NCBI GenBank assembly: GCA_030248215.1
Contig: JASANG010000937.1
Span: forward strand, 112,644-176,643
DNA length: 64,000 nucleotides
DNA from: Enoplolaimus lenunculus
Lineage: Eukaryota; Nematoda; Enoplea; Enoplida; Thoracostomopsidae
Direction: 5' to 3'
The notes under the pieces were generated by a model that was not told where the DNA came from, did no database searches, and saw only the letters and a list, made by a program, of their open reading frames with translations. Made by a program: the position numbers and the translations under genes. Shown here in pieces: positions 11,271 to 24,100 of the stretch; position 1 is the stretch's first letter; every line of letters begins with the position of its first letter.

Positions 11271-13710
11271 CATTGTTAAACACGGTGCGATATATACTGT
11301 GTAACGTATATACACTGCGCTGAGTTGCCTACAGGCAACTCAATGTGAGAAGGGGTTAATCTCAAAATCTTCAAAAATTTGAATTGCATAGTTCATTTTT
11401 AAACAAATTTCACAAGTTTTTGTTACCAAGTCGGTGAACAACAGTCAAACTTGTTTATGCATTTAACCTGTTGATTAGTAAAATTATAGTTTCGTTGATT
11501 CAATTCGTAAATTTCAGAACTCACTTATTAAACATAGTCATCATTTTCCTGTTACGAACATATTGTATACACTTGATATATATTCGGCTCCGGCATTGTT
11601 TGGTATCCGGTTGAACCTTGATATTTTTAGCAATGCCTTCAACTCAAGCGGTGACAGATTCAATAAAGGCCGCCTGCCTACCCAGGCCATGCCTCCAGAC
11701 AACGATATAAAAAATTTGTATTAAGATTTAATTGTATTTATAGCTACGTTTCGGGAGCTACCACCGAATCTATGATTTAAAATGAAATCTAACTGAAGCA
11801 GATTTATGAGGGGTACCGTTATCAAAAAACAACTTAACCAGGCGCATAAATTATTTTTAACAAAACTATTCTGTTTATCTTTAGACACCGCCCTTGGACG
11901 GTGACTCTTGTTTTCGCTAGCTGTAAGTTCAAAGAAATATGTGTTAACAATGCAATTAAACGATTTTTTGAGTCAAAACCTGTGTTGAATATATTAATAC
12001 ATAAATTTTTATTAAGTCACAGCACTCACGTCCATCAGCGTTAAGCGGATATGGTGGTAGAACATTTATTCTTGTTTCAAAATTTTAAAACTGATTTCAA
12101 TTCGGTCGAATTTTAGCTTGAGAACTTTTTAAACAAAGTCTGTATGTGCAGTATTTAAAAAGTTCAAACGTTGGGTCAACTCGGGTCTTGAATCTTGTCG
12201 TGTGAATAAGTGCGTTTATGCGCTATGACGGCACATTGGTGCAGCCAATCAGTCTGTCCCGGTAACGTCACGCCCAACGGCACCTTGCTACCCACTACGC
12301 CCAGAGTACGACTACAATTTCGGTTACCCGTTAAAGCATTGCTTGCAGCTTCATTTGCTGTAGACCACTAAAATGCCTGTAGAACGGAAAAAATATATTT
12401 TTACACTTTAGCACGCAAAATCCACAAATTTCAAGCTATATATACTCATTTTAACCATTAGCCAGAAAGGAAGATAATAGTGTGAAAGCTCCGTACACGT
12501 CGCAAGTTGCACAAAACAAAGTTATGTTCCATGCTTAGTGTTAAAACGTTTCAAAAGCGTTTATCGAACTACTCTTCTCAATTATAACAGTGAAATCAAC
12601 TGCGTCTCGGTAATAAATGTTGATGCTCCGCCTTAATTGCCACGCTCGAGTTAGCGACTCTGTGACCCCAATATGTTTGACTCTCAGTCAAATAACTTGT
12701 TAATTTTGATTTGATTCGAACATATAATATAACCAATTTAAAAAACAAAAATTGAGTAATGGTAGTACCAAATCAAATATATTTTACCGTTCTGTCCAGA
12801 AATTAGAATTAAATTATTTGCGGCCAGGAAACTGTGTGATCGACCTACGCAACGCGTTTTATACGACTAAAGTCAAATACGAAATTTTTATTTTCCAAAC
12901 GCACGCGTTCCATAACAAGCCACAGCTCAAGCGTACCGAAATTATATTAGCTTAAGCATGGCGGAAAAAAATAGCTTTAATACTTGTAGTGTGGTAAATT
13001 AAGCTAAATTTATGATGCTTTACCAATGAAAATGACGGTTTTGCTTTAGCAGTGATTAGTATGATTTACACAAAGCAGATTTATAAAACTAAAAAGTGGT
13101 ACTTTGGCACTAGTTGTTTGGTAGTATAGTATCAGCTGTGTCTAATAGCCATATTCGTACGACACGGCACTTATAGTGAAGTGAATTAACTATTCGAATC
13201 GGCATCAAATCAAAAGCCAATGTCTTTGAGGTACGTAACTGTAATACAATGATGTGCATTCTTAATGCGAAGCCGAAATTTAAGCATCCAGCGTAAGGAT
13301 AAGCCTAAGCCAGCTTAGACATAAATTATTCTAAAGCTTAAGCGTACTCCATTGCAATCGCAACGAAAAAGCGGTACTTCAAAGTACACGTGCCAGAGTA
13401 TCGTATTTGAGGAAATATACGCTATGTCGGTTTATGTATCACAGGACCGTTCGTGACGGCTGAATCTGTTTAGTTGAAACCAACAACATTAATAAACGAA
13501 ACATTGCGCTTCAAACAGCTTTTGTTTAGTTATTATATCTTAATATATTCCATATAAATTTATCATTTTTGACGTTTCTTTAAGTAATACCCAGAAACAG
13601 ATAATTTCCGGTATGTATATTTCTTAGTTTTAGAGAATACCTACCGGAAGTTTCATAATTACGTGTGTATTTAGTTCTATTCCCCAGGAATTTTCCTGTA
13701 GTTTTTTCAT
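11271..13710. other. Intergenic, AT-rich
   Basis: No gene recognised. ATAAGCCTAAGCCAGCTTAG at about 13300 is a remnant of the CCTAAG-bearing elements. A moderately GC-rich block at about 12205-12310 has no identity. Confidence 0.35.
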
Positions 13711-13768
13711 AGGTCGATAGAAATATCTTAACATTTGTTAGGTCGATAGAAATATCTTAACATTTGTT
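13711..13768. repeat. 29-bp tandem duplication
   Basis: AGGTCGATAGAAATATCTTA-ACATTTGTT occurs twice head to tail (13711 and 13740), identical over its length. A second short duplication lies at about 13862-13910 (CCAATGA-TTTACACAATTTCGA). Confidence 0.85.
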
Positions 13769-13947
13769 TTTCTCAAATTCTAATAAGATAGGAATAGTGC
13801 TCTGATTACCACATTTTACCTGCTGATCTGACACAAGCTATCATTAGTTGTTAACAATTTGTCCAATGAGTTTACACAATTTCGATTACCCAATGATTTT
13901 ACACAATTTCGACTGAAATATATTTTTCAAGGTCAAAACTGAACATG

Positions 13948-14130
13948 GGTCATTGGGGATGGCGTTTACCATCACCTCTTAGCTATACAAGCTTGATTCT
14001 CGAGCCCGACGGGGCTTTGATATGTTGTCGAAACTGCACATACGCGCTGAAATACTTACGTAGTGTGTAAGTCTGTGTCTTGTAGTATTTTGATTGCAGG
14101 GTTTAAGTGTCGTGCTTAGAGTCTTAATAC
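13948..14130 (-). mobile_element. tRNA-derived SINE, copy 2
   Basis: GCGTTTACCATCACCTCTTA and AGCTATACAAGCTTGATTCT, then CTCGAGCCCGACGGGGCT, match copy 1 (11176-11226) with moderate divergence. The match extends into the 5' leader beyond the tRNA-like part, which marks it as a dispersed element rather than two tRNA relics. The B-box side is lost or too diverged to read. Confidence 0.6.
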
Positions 14131-14483
14131 GCTCCAAATTCAGAACCCTCACACCCAAAGGATCCCTAATAAAATTTCAAAAAAAGGACTTTTAGCATTC
14201 AGCTTTTACTTTATTTGAATAAATAATCGTCATGCTTCTTGCTCACTTCGCATGCGGAACTGTCACTATTTTCCCTTGTTATAATTGTTATTTTTTCACA
14301 CGTACTGTTAGAATGACTATCGGTTGTGTAGCCGAGGGTGGCGAGTCTGGACCCTAATCCATTAACCAAGAACATTTTGCGATTGTTGCAGATAGATAGT
14401 GAAACTATGTCTCGCTTAAGTCCTCTGGCTATGAGCTTGATACATATTATGTGAAATGGTACGCTTCAAATTAAATTTAGGCA

Positions 14484-14660
14484 GGCCAATATCAGGGGCA
14501 AAACGTTTTTCTGCGGGACTACAATAGAATTAGCTTCAGTTTTTATCATTTTTTGCTTATGCTTAGGCTCAGACTTAGGTATAAGTCTATTTTTATGCTT
14601 AGGCATAGGTTTGGGAATATGCTAATACTACTGTTACGGCCCAGTTCTATACATTGGCCC
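14484..14660. mobile_element. CCTAAG-bearing MITE, group A
   Basis: Starts GGCCAATATCAGGGGCAAAA and ends CCAGTTCTATACATTGGCC. The interior has CTTAGGCTCAGACTTAGG and related hexamers and the TCTGCGGGACTACAATAGA block found in other copies. Confidence 0.75.
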
Positions 14661-15240
14661 TACGCGAAATTTTTATTTTTTCAACTGATTCTCTTTCAGC
14701 TCGACAGCTCCATAAGATTACCGTAACTACATGTAATGTTTCATCGAATTTTACGCCTTAACAAAACTCGGCGAATGGGAAGCTCTTATTAACTTTGGGG
14801 GCTCCTTACGTTGAGTATGGGGGGCTCATACCTTAGATATGAAATAGGTTACCATATGCGATACTGTATGTGGGAAAAGAAAAAGTCCTCCTCTTAAATA
14901 TAAAACAGGCAAAATGGAACATGAATTTTGGTGTTTTATGCTTTCAGATAAAAAATTCATTTGGTTTTAATGCGCCTATAGACGTTTTCTATCTTTGAAA
15001 AACACAGTTATTTTTGGGTACAATCACAAACCTATTTCGGATACTCCTAAAACTAAATTATTCGTTTACGGAATTAATATAAATAAAATTGTGATTGCAA
15101 ATTCATTAATTGTAGAAATAACCGGTAATTTTCACCACCGCGTAAACATTTTATGGAATACGATGCAAAATACAAGTTCCTTCACAACCGCTGCACAGTG
15201 AACAGGTGCACAGTTGTAGCTGCAGTTCTGTAGTGCAATT

Positions 15241-15430
15241 CTAAATGGTTCGTACAGTGCTTTCCGGGTCCGTAGTGAGAGGGAAGCCAAAGGACTCAAC
15301 CAAACATGGAATAATTTTGCCCCCCCTGGAACATTTTCAACCCTGCTTGTAAGTCATCGAAAACCCTTCTATGCTCATACTCAAAAATGTTTAGCCCCCT
15401 AGTAAAGGAGAGCTGGCTATGGATATCATG
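15241..15430. repeat. Degenerate dispersed repeat (family L)
   Basis: TTCCGGGTCCGTAGTGAGAG to GGAGAGCTGGCTATGG, with AACATTTTCAACCCTGCTTG in the middle. The same pattern recurs at about 4325-4450, 19925-19995 and 58555-58690, always with a GGCTA(C/T)GG end. Probably old hAT-like copies. Confidence 0.45.
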
Positions 15431-15498
15431 GTTTCACAGATCTATTTACAAGAAAACATTGAAAATTAAAATATAGTCCGGGTAGGCATAAAAATTAC

Positions 15499-15701
15499 GG
15501 CCAATGTTACTTTAAGGGGCGTAACAGTAGATTAAGCGTATTCTTAAGCTAAGCCTAAGCCTAAGCGTTGCAAAAATGAGTTCATTAAGCCTAAGCCTAA
15601 GCCTAAGCCTAAGCCTAAGCAAACAAATGTAACCTAGAATCTCAACCTACTGTTTTATAGACCCACCAGAAACCTTGACGCCCCTTAAAGTGACATGGGC
15701 C
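15499..15701. mobile_element. CCTAAG-bearing MITE, group B
   Basis: Ends GGCCAATGTTACTTTAAGGG / CGCCCCTTAAAGTGACATGG are inverted repeats of about 23 bases. The interior holds five contiguous CCTAAG units at about 15589-15620. Closely similar to 19262-19453. Confidence 0.85.
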
Positions 15702-16570
15702 AAAATTACTTTAAACACTGAAAAACTCAAACCATATAAAATCAACAGCTACGCTGAATTTACTACCACTCAACCGCAATTTCAAGCAACTCAGTCAAAT
15801 GAGAGCTTATGCCACCAAAAACAAAAAACGAATAAAAATACCCCAGATACAAATTAATGACCTCGTTTAAAACTGAGATACATCAGTGCATAATGAGCAA
15901 AATATATATGTATGTATATAGAAATTACAGGCCTTCGTGAAGGGGAAATAGCGAAATATATCAATCCCTGAAGTTTTCATAGAAAACAATAAAAATACAC
16001 TTCTACAAGATTAACTATTTGAATTTAGGATCCACAGATGCAATTAATACGTGCTTGTCTTTCTGACATGAAAGCTTGGCTACGCCCCTGACAGAAATAT
16101 ATACAACAACAGCCACCACAGGCGCATTATGTTTTGCATCACAAACCAACGATCTTTTTTTGCGATTGAGAAGAGCACGAAAAAAGTTGAGCCAGTTTTG
16201 CAACACTTGACCAGTTTATAAAGATGTTTGCCCGGCTGAAACAGAAGATTTACAATTTGTTCATATTGGTTGATTTTTTGTTGCTAAAATCATCTGTCAT
16301 GGCTACAGTTTTTCACTAGAATTTCCCGTAGACATGCGTCTCATTCAACTGTGCGAGTTATAGTTGAAGAGGAAAAGATAGCTCATTTTGAGAGTTGCAG
16401 AGACGGAACTTAATTTAACCACTAACGTAAAAATCAGCCTTAGTTCTTAAGTAAATTTCGCCCTCCGGATCAGGCGAGAAGCGATTAAGTTATTGCCCGA
16501 AATAAAGCTGTAGACTAATTTTCGGCGAAACTCAGGCTTAGGCATAGGAATATGAGCCAATAAACAAGAC

Positions 16571-16682
16571 AGGGCCGTAAAAATAGTACTTACAAGCATA
16601 TTCCTAAGCCTAAGCAAAAAATTAGTTCGAAGTTCAAGCTCTTTATTGCAGTCCCGCGGAAAAACTGTCCGCCCCTGATCGA
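16571..16682. mobile_element. CCTAAG-bearing MITE, group A, partial
   Basis: AAGCATATTCCTAAGCCTAA, then GCAAAAAATTAG and GCAGTCCCGCGGAAAAACTG-TCCGCCCCTGATC match the right half of the group A copies. The left end is abbreviated. Confidence 0.65.
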
Positions 16683-17324
16683 TGTATACACATGGAACCT
16701 AATATGCTTGTAGTACTTACTGTTACACCGCTCAAAGCAACATTGGCCGAAAATATTGCGCAAAGCTTCTGACTTTCATGCAGCTACAACATCGCTCTTT
16801 TCTGACTGACAGTTTAATGTTCGTTTAAAATCGACACTTCTGTTATAATTTCTGAATGTGAGTGAAAATTTTTCTGATGTTCAGTTTTAAAGTCGACATT
16901 TTGGTGGAAGTTAGATACTTAAAAGATGCCCAACCCAAACTACCAAGACTAGTTAATTTAAGTTTGAAAACGCTAAGATCATAGTGAAACACACCGTATT
17001 TCATGTTACTAAATGCAAAAAAAACTGCGTTAAATTTACTTAATAAAATAAATGAGTATATTGCACAAACAATTCGTAAAAATTTTATTAATAATAGTAA
17101 CCAGTTTCAAAATGTTTCATAGTTTTATGCTATGTTAATAAGGGTACCAATAGCTGGAAACATTATACTTTCTTGTCTGCGTAACGCCTTTAGACTTGCA
17201 CTTCAGCGTTGGCTTTCATTCTGCACTATGCAAAAATTTTGCACAATATGATAATTACAGATGATGTGGCGTCTTTTTCAAAAGGGCTCAACTTTCGAAA
17301 ATATCCGTGGCATAAAATGTACCG

Positions 17325-17570
17325 ACGCGCGTTGCGTTTGGTCCGTCTGTTACCTAGCTAACATAAGCACACCTAAAAGCATAAATGGACAAAAAATTAA
17401 ATCAAGACATCAACGGAGTTTCGTTTTACTTTTAACGCATATTTTGAAAGTTTTTCTTACTTTCATGGTATCAATCCGCCCATGAATGAAAGCGGTATGG
17501 CAAATCGCAACACGAGCCGGGCACGTTTTTCTCTACACAGAACGCATTCAGTTGCATACTCTTGTTCAAA
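17325..17570. mobile_element. Palindromic unit of family E (diverged)
   Basis: AAAATGTACCGACGCGCGTT-GCGTTTGG at the left is inverted as GGTATGGCAAATCGCAACAC further right, followed by ACACAGAACGCATTCAGTTG and CATACTCTTGTT. It lies just beyond the 3' end of the myosin coding region. Confidence 0.6.
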
Positions 17571-18022
17571 TATATATAGTTGACTGTTTGTCATACTAAT
17601 GAGTACACAGAAATATAAACATCAGAGAAACGCTACAATTTGCAGTTTCGATTTAACGCAACTCAACGTTAAATATCATTCAAAATTACAAAAAAAGTTG
17701 TGAAAGATGAGATAAACAACTTGTAACATTTTTCACATGAAACTAACATAAACCATCATGAGCACAGCGATTTCCGAAAGGATATCAGGTTCAATAGAAT
17801 TTCAAAAGAGGTTTACTGTGTCACCAACTGAAAAAGATCCTAGAAACAGTTGGACAAAAATGTGTCACAGGGTTGGTTTAACCCCTGAGCCCATCGAAGC
17901 ATAATTTGTCTTAGCATTTCTGTTGTTTATATACTATTTCAACATTCAGCAAGCAATCTTCTCTATAGAAGCCTGTCAAGTTTATCTACACAGGTTGATA
18001 ACCGAACCAACTATATATATTA

Positions 18023-18136
18023 TTAAGTACGAGGAACAAATCCAGCATTGCCTGCAATAGTTTCATTATTGAGGAAACCACGGTTTTGCGAATCGACGTA
18101 AATGTATTGGCCAAGCAGACGTGAAATTTCAGGTCC
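18023..18136 (-). CDS. MYO15: MYO15 exon 43: last coding exon with stop
   Basis: GPEISRLLGQYIYVDSQNRG, then FLNNETIAGNAGFVPRT and TAA. The first half matches GLELCRVVAVHVENLL (the F3 C-terminal helix); the tail end differs from vertebrates. Acceptor GTTATTTCAG. This fixes the 3' end of the coding region. Confidence 0.9.
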   Translation of the reverse strand, partial: GPEISRLLGQYIYVDSQNRGFLNNETIAGNAGFVPRT

Positions 18137-21100
18137 CTGAAATAACGAAAGACTTATGAACAGGCAGACAACAGTTCGGATTTCCTAACTACAGTGCCGG
18201 AGCAGGTTAGAGTGGAAGCCCCCAAACTTCCGCGGTCGATATGACGATTAAAATATTTTTCAAAATTTTTGTTCAAAATCTTGTTAGGGTGGGTGCCCCT
18301 CTTTAGAGTAGGGCCCCCAAATGGGGGTACGGGAGTGGCTGTTCCGGCCCTGTCTAACTACTCTATAGAAAAGGTAAGTTCTGCTTCAATTATAGCGGCT
18401 TAAAATCTTCTAGAGAAAATGGTTGCTGCATTTGCAACAACGACATCTTACAAAATTGCATGCCACTCACGTATATAAAAATCAACTGGAACGTTGCCGA
18501 AAATGCACATGTGGGCAGTTCCAGCTTTAATAATATAGATATTAACAATCTGTGCTCTGACTTTCCAATAGTGAACATACTGAATTCGTACTGTAAACGT
18601 TTATGTTTAACCTGAATTTTTTTGAAATCATGAACCGATTCTTGATATTTTAGTCGCCCAACAACCGTGAATTGTTAGCAATACGGCAAAGCAGTAAGAT
18701 TTCCTTAACGGGACATGAAAAAATTTTATAACAAAGTTATTTTACCCAGTCAGAAAATTTTTTGACCCGAACATGTCCCGCACTTGCACACCCAGCAATT
18801 TTGGCCCTGACTCACATTGTGTTATTTCAAAGCATTGCCCTTACTAACTTAAAGACATGCTCACAATTCACATCGAAGAACTTTTGCCAATCGACCAGTA
18901 GGTATCCAAAGTAGAAGTGTACACAGCTTGAAAAACAAAACTTTACTCTCTTACTTGGTCAGTTTGCAGCGTTATGATACGCTGTTGTACCATGTTCCCT
19001 ACTTTGAAATCCAGTAAATTAACTGGAATCGCAGGAACCGAAGATCCTACGGGCGGAGCTGCAGCGACGTTATGCGTCGACAGGATTTCAGACAATCGAA
19101 ATTCCATCAAATTCTCCTGAAATACATTAAATATTCCAAAATACATTGAAACAAGTGCGAAATTTGAAAAATTCAAGGAATCGTCTATTTAAATTAATCT
19201 AGAAATGAAATCAAAACAACTATACTTTCGAGCACGTAATAGCTGGTTTTGAATAGAAAAAGGGCCAATGTTAGTTTAAGGGGCGTAACAGTAGATTAAG
19301 CGTATTCCTAAGCCTATGCTTAACCCTAAGCTGTGCAAAAATGAGTTCCTAAGCCTAAGCCTAAGCCTAAACAAAAATATGTAATCTAGAATCTAAACCT
19401 ACTCTTTTATAGATCCACCAGAAACCTGGACGTTCCTTAAAGTAGCATGGGCCGAAAAAAGCGTAAAAGTTGTAAAGCCGGATACCTTGATATAAATATT
19501 TGATACCCGCCACACTGTAGTGCGAAGATATCATTGAACCAATGCACCTTACTCGCTTAATTGTTTCCAAGCAGCTTAACGACGAAAACGAATTTCAAAT
19601 TAAAACATAAGGGTGCATTTTACTTCATTTGTAAAAACTAAGCTGATGCATGCAAGTTTTTGTGCAATATAAATATTCCTAATGACTCATTTAAACTTAA
19701 CGTTGATTTTTAACTTTAGAATACTTCTAAACTCTCAACGTTGAAGTGAACCTTCACTCACATGAGTCATTGTGTGCAAAAATTGAACTCCATGTCGGTT
19801 GATCGCAAGCATGCAGTCGCCAACAATTCTTGAATCAGAAACACTCTGAAACAATAAAAATTGGGTTTTCTGTTTAGTCTTGCATAAATACACGCTGATA
19901 AGAGCAATATTACTGCAGAGGACCTTTGAGAGGGGGCAAAATTCTTCCAGGGGGGGGTGGCTGAGCCCTCCCTGCTCCCCTTGGCTACGAGCCCGACTAT
20001 GTTCTGTCTGATGGTATTTAACACTGAATTGAAATTAATTTTTGAAGATAATGGTACTGCGAACAGAATTATTTTGAATAATTTTCATTCATGGTATAAC
20101 CATGAGTGGATAATGCTTTCAACAAGAGTGTGCAACTGTGTAAATTCTGTGTACAAAAGAACGTACGCACGCATTGCATTTTTCCTACTCCCTCATTTAC
20201 GGGGGGGGGGGGGTTGAAACCTTGAAAGCAGGCAAATACTGTTGTGATACACAGTGCAAAAAGTGTCTTATTTCTAGATTTAAGTTTAGCTGAGTTCTGT
20301 GTGCAGCCGACCGGTCTAAATAAGGGGAGGGGGTATGGGAAAAACGCAACGCGCGGTGGTACTTTATATGCCACGCGTATTTTTGAAAGTTGCACACTCC
20401 TATCATCGACTCTTGGTATAACCCATTGATGTATAACGTATGTATCGTATTTTTTTACGACTAAAGTTAAATTTTTTTATTTTTGGTTGAACTTAATTTT
20501 AATTTTTTTCATATTAAAAGCCCCAACAAGTTTACAAAATAAAATATCCACTCAGAATGTGTTCTGTTTTACCGAAAAACACATCTATTGCAATATTATT
20601 ACCAATAACGAAAGTTGAAAATAGTAAGGCGTTTCAATGAGTGATCAAACCTTAGGTTTAGCATTGAAATTTAAAAGTTGCGCTTGTTTTTTAAACAATT
20701 TTTCGACGATACTAAAAACAAAATAAGACACGATCACCTACTTTCATATAAAAGAACGTCGATCCAAATAACGGCCACGATTGTAAGACTTCTGAAAAGA
20801 ATTTGAAGTTGCTAAATCTCATTTCATTAATCTGGTTTTTAGGGTTGCCCTAAACTTTTAATCATTTTAATGCCGTCCGAAGACGTCCGTCGACCGTGTG
20901 ACGTCGTACGTTATCATACGGTATTGTACGTGAATAATTCGCGTACGAATACCGCACGGTGGCGAACGACGCCTGGCGGTGACGGACGGTAATGGACAGT
21001 GACGAACGACGCTGTACGACAAATATTACGCAACCCTACAGTTGTTTTCAATTAAATTTAAATTATTCGCATGCATATAACCAATGACTACAAAAGTTAT

Positions 21101-24100
21101 TGAAGAATTAACCGTTAGCAAAAGTATACATAGTTGACATTATGCATCGGATATTATTTTCATTGGACATTAATGTAGTAACCTGATTGCTGAGCAACTT
21201 ATGCTGGCGCACATATTTAAAAAAAGTAGAACGATGAAATAATAAATTAAAATTATACCTAAAAATTTGGCACGTGCTTCAACTGGAGTTATATCAAGCG
21301 GAAACGTTTGAACTTTTGCGTTAATGCGATCAACCCACTGTTCCGGCGTTACAGTACGTATATTTTGAATTATTCTAGGCAGATAATTTAGCACTGTGCG
21401 CCTAAAAGTGGAATTCATTTAAAATTCATGCATGGTTCATTGAAGCCTCGGTCGGTATTTCAAAAATTGTTTTCGAACAATTTAAATTTCGTTTTAGATC
21501 TGGTTATCTGTATATTAAGCGAATTGTTAACGTTTCAATTTAATAACATTTAGCAACATACCGAGATCAGGGTTAAGTTTTCTAATTAAGAAATGTTTTT
21601 TTTTCGAATCGAATGCGTGCTTGCTAAAGGCCAGGAGATATAATTTACAGATACAAAAACTACGAGAACGTTTTAACACTTCACGCAAACTGCCTACTGA
21701 ATTGACAATCTTGAATCGAAACATGCTAATGTTATATTCAAAATATTCTTACTCTGTGACAACATCCGTATCATTGGCATCGTCCGCACGGTACAGTAGC
21801 GCACCAAGTAGAGCAATGTCATCCTGCAATTAAAAGTTACTATCACAAGGTTGGCCCATGCTACTTTTAGTGCCGTCCCGTTTTCTTGTGGATCAGGCTT
21901 CGATTCTAGACGATATTTTTTGCTTAGACAAGGATGACGCTATATACTTGTCGTGAAGCCGAACGGGACCATACCACCGTTGCACGGCAGTTCCCGTCGG
22001 ACATTACCGAAAAGTGCAATAAGATGCCAGACAGCATCAATGAATTCAAACACTATAGCGGCACAATAACGCTCAATACAAGGGGCATAACATCAGTCGT
22101 GCAATTTAATGCGTTGAAGTTTCCAAAATTTTGCACATTAAATTTGAAATATAGAATCACAAATGCTTTAATTATCAGGTTGAACGCTTGCAATTTTGAA
22201 CACTGGAAAAAATTTAGAATACATAAAGCTTTGCATACCATAATGCTGGCACTGATCGAATCGGGAAATTTCATTATTACAAGAAGGCCTTCTAAATAAT
22301 CCGGAACAATCTAAAAATACAAAAAATTAGTAAAAGAATTCAAGTTTTTAAAACAATTCGAATTAATTGAAAAGTCACTTGTTTGCGGTTTGTATAAGAA
22401 TAGGTCTGACATTATTAGAATAAAGTTTATAGCGTCGTTTCCTTTATCCTCCTCCAGCCTGCGTTTACCCAAAAATCCTTGAATTTAAATTTTTTTTGCA
22501 TATTTGAGTTTCTCACGACCTCCCGTGCTCATTCTATGCCCAATTTGAGATTTTTTTAAAAAATTCATTGTTTTCTATATGGTTAGTGCTGGGCCGGCCG
22601 GTCGGTTCATATAAAAATAACAGAACTGATCCATAACACGAGACCGGGCCTGAATAGTAAATTACTTTTTAAACCATGTAAGATAAAACCGAAAAGAAAC
22701 AAAAATAAACAGCATGTTTTTTGTATACTTCAGTATACGGGTTTCTTATAGAACGTCGGAAACGGTTAATTTAAAATATACGTGTGAATGATCACTCTAT
22801 GACAAGAGTGTGTCCCCTGATCAATTCTGGGGGAGAGGGTATGTTCGCACATTCCGTTCTGTATTACGAATTACACTGTATTCATTGCCCGATTATACTC
22901 TCTATATTCTATAACATTTATCCCCCTGAATAAAAGGGGTACGGCCAAAACGTAACGCCTGTCGAAACATACATTTGGCAGCACAAACTTTTCTGTAAAT
23001 TGTGTACTCTTGCTTAAAGTCGTTATCAACTCTTGGTGTAAACCAAGAGTGGATGACGCATGCTAACAAGAGTGTGCAATTGGGACATTGTGTGTAGAAA
23101 AGAAGTTGTAAACACTGTATCACGCATTCTTGGTGTAACCAAGGGTGCACGATACAAGAGCGTGCAATTCTTGGGGTACTGCATGGTACAAAAACGCAAC
23201 GTGCGCTGGGTACATTCTTTTCTACACAGAATGTGCCCAGTTGCACACTCTTAAACAAAGGGTCATAATCGGCTCTTGGTTTAAACCAAGAGTGGATGAT
23301 CACTCACACAAGAGTGTGCAACTACCGAAATTTGGTTGGTACAAAATGTACCACCGGGCGTTGCGTTTTTGGCCGACCCCCTTATTTAAAGGGGGTCGCT
23401 ATCACATGTGCCCCCCTAAATGTAACTATAAGCGGCAGCAAACATAAAATGACATGGTTCGCATCGGTTGTGCCCCTTCTAAATTAAAGGAGGTACGGCA
23501 AAAACGCGACGCTTGCCAGGTACATTCTTTTCTAACAAGAATACACCCAGCTGCACAGTATTGTTAAATAGCGATTATTTATTCCTGGTTTAACCAAGAG
23601 TGGATGATCACTCTAACAAGAGTGTGCAACTGGGTACATTCTGTGTATTAAAGAATGTACCGGGACGCGTTGCGTTTTTGGCCAACCCCCCTCATTTTGA
23701 AGGGGGGGTCAATTTTACGTTCATTTTACACGTGTATCCGCCAGCCAACACCGAAAATATAATCGGACCACATTTTAGTGTATACAATAGCACATGAATT
23801 TCAACATCGATGGAGATTTTGACCCACCCCCACAAATACGGGGGGTAATCCAAAAATGCAACGCGCGCTGGGTACATTTTTTTCTACATAGAATGTACCT
23901 TGTTGCATACTCTTGTTAAAGGGTATCATGCACTTTTGGTTTAACCAATACCTGATAGTACATTACATCAATGTACAAATCATTGTCCAGTCGGAGTGGA
24001 TGTATCCAAACTGTACGTTTTATAAGTAGGAAAAATTCACGCCGTTGATTTTCTAGTTCTGTTGTGATGTCGAGAATATATTCATCGTTTGATAATAATT

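Noticed and set aside
15589-15620. Interstitial telomere (TTAGGC arrays)
   Set aside because: The arrays are short, occur many times at the same place inside inverted-repeat elements, and appear in both orientations.
21934-22299. A 121-codon plus-strand frame opposite exon 36
   Set aside because: The minus strand here carries exon 36 with VPDYLEGLL and correct splice sites. The plus frame has no recognisable pattern and runs through the exon and flanking intron.
22790-23950. CRISPR-like array
   Set aside because: Repeats are palindromic and irregular in spacing, the 'spacers' are themselves repeated, and the genome is eukaryotic.
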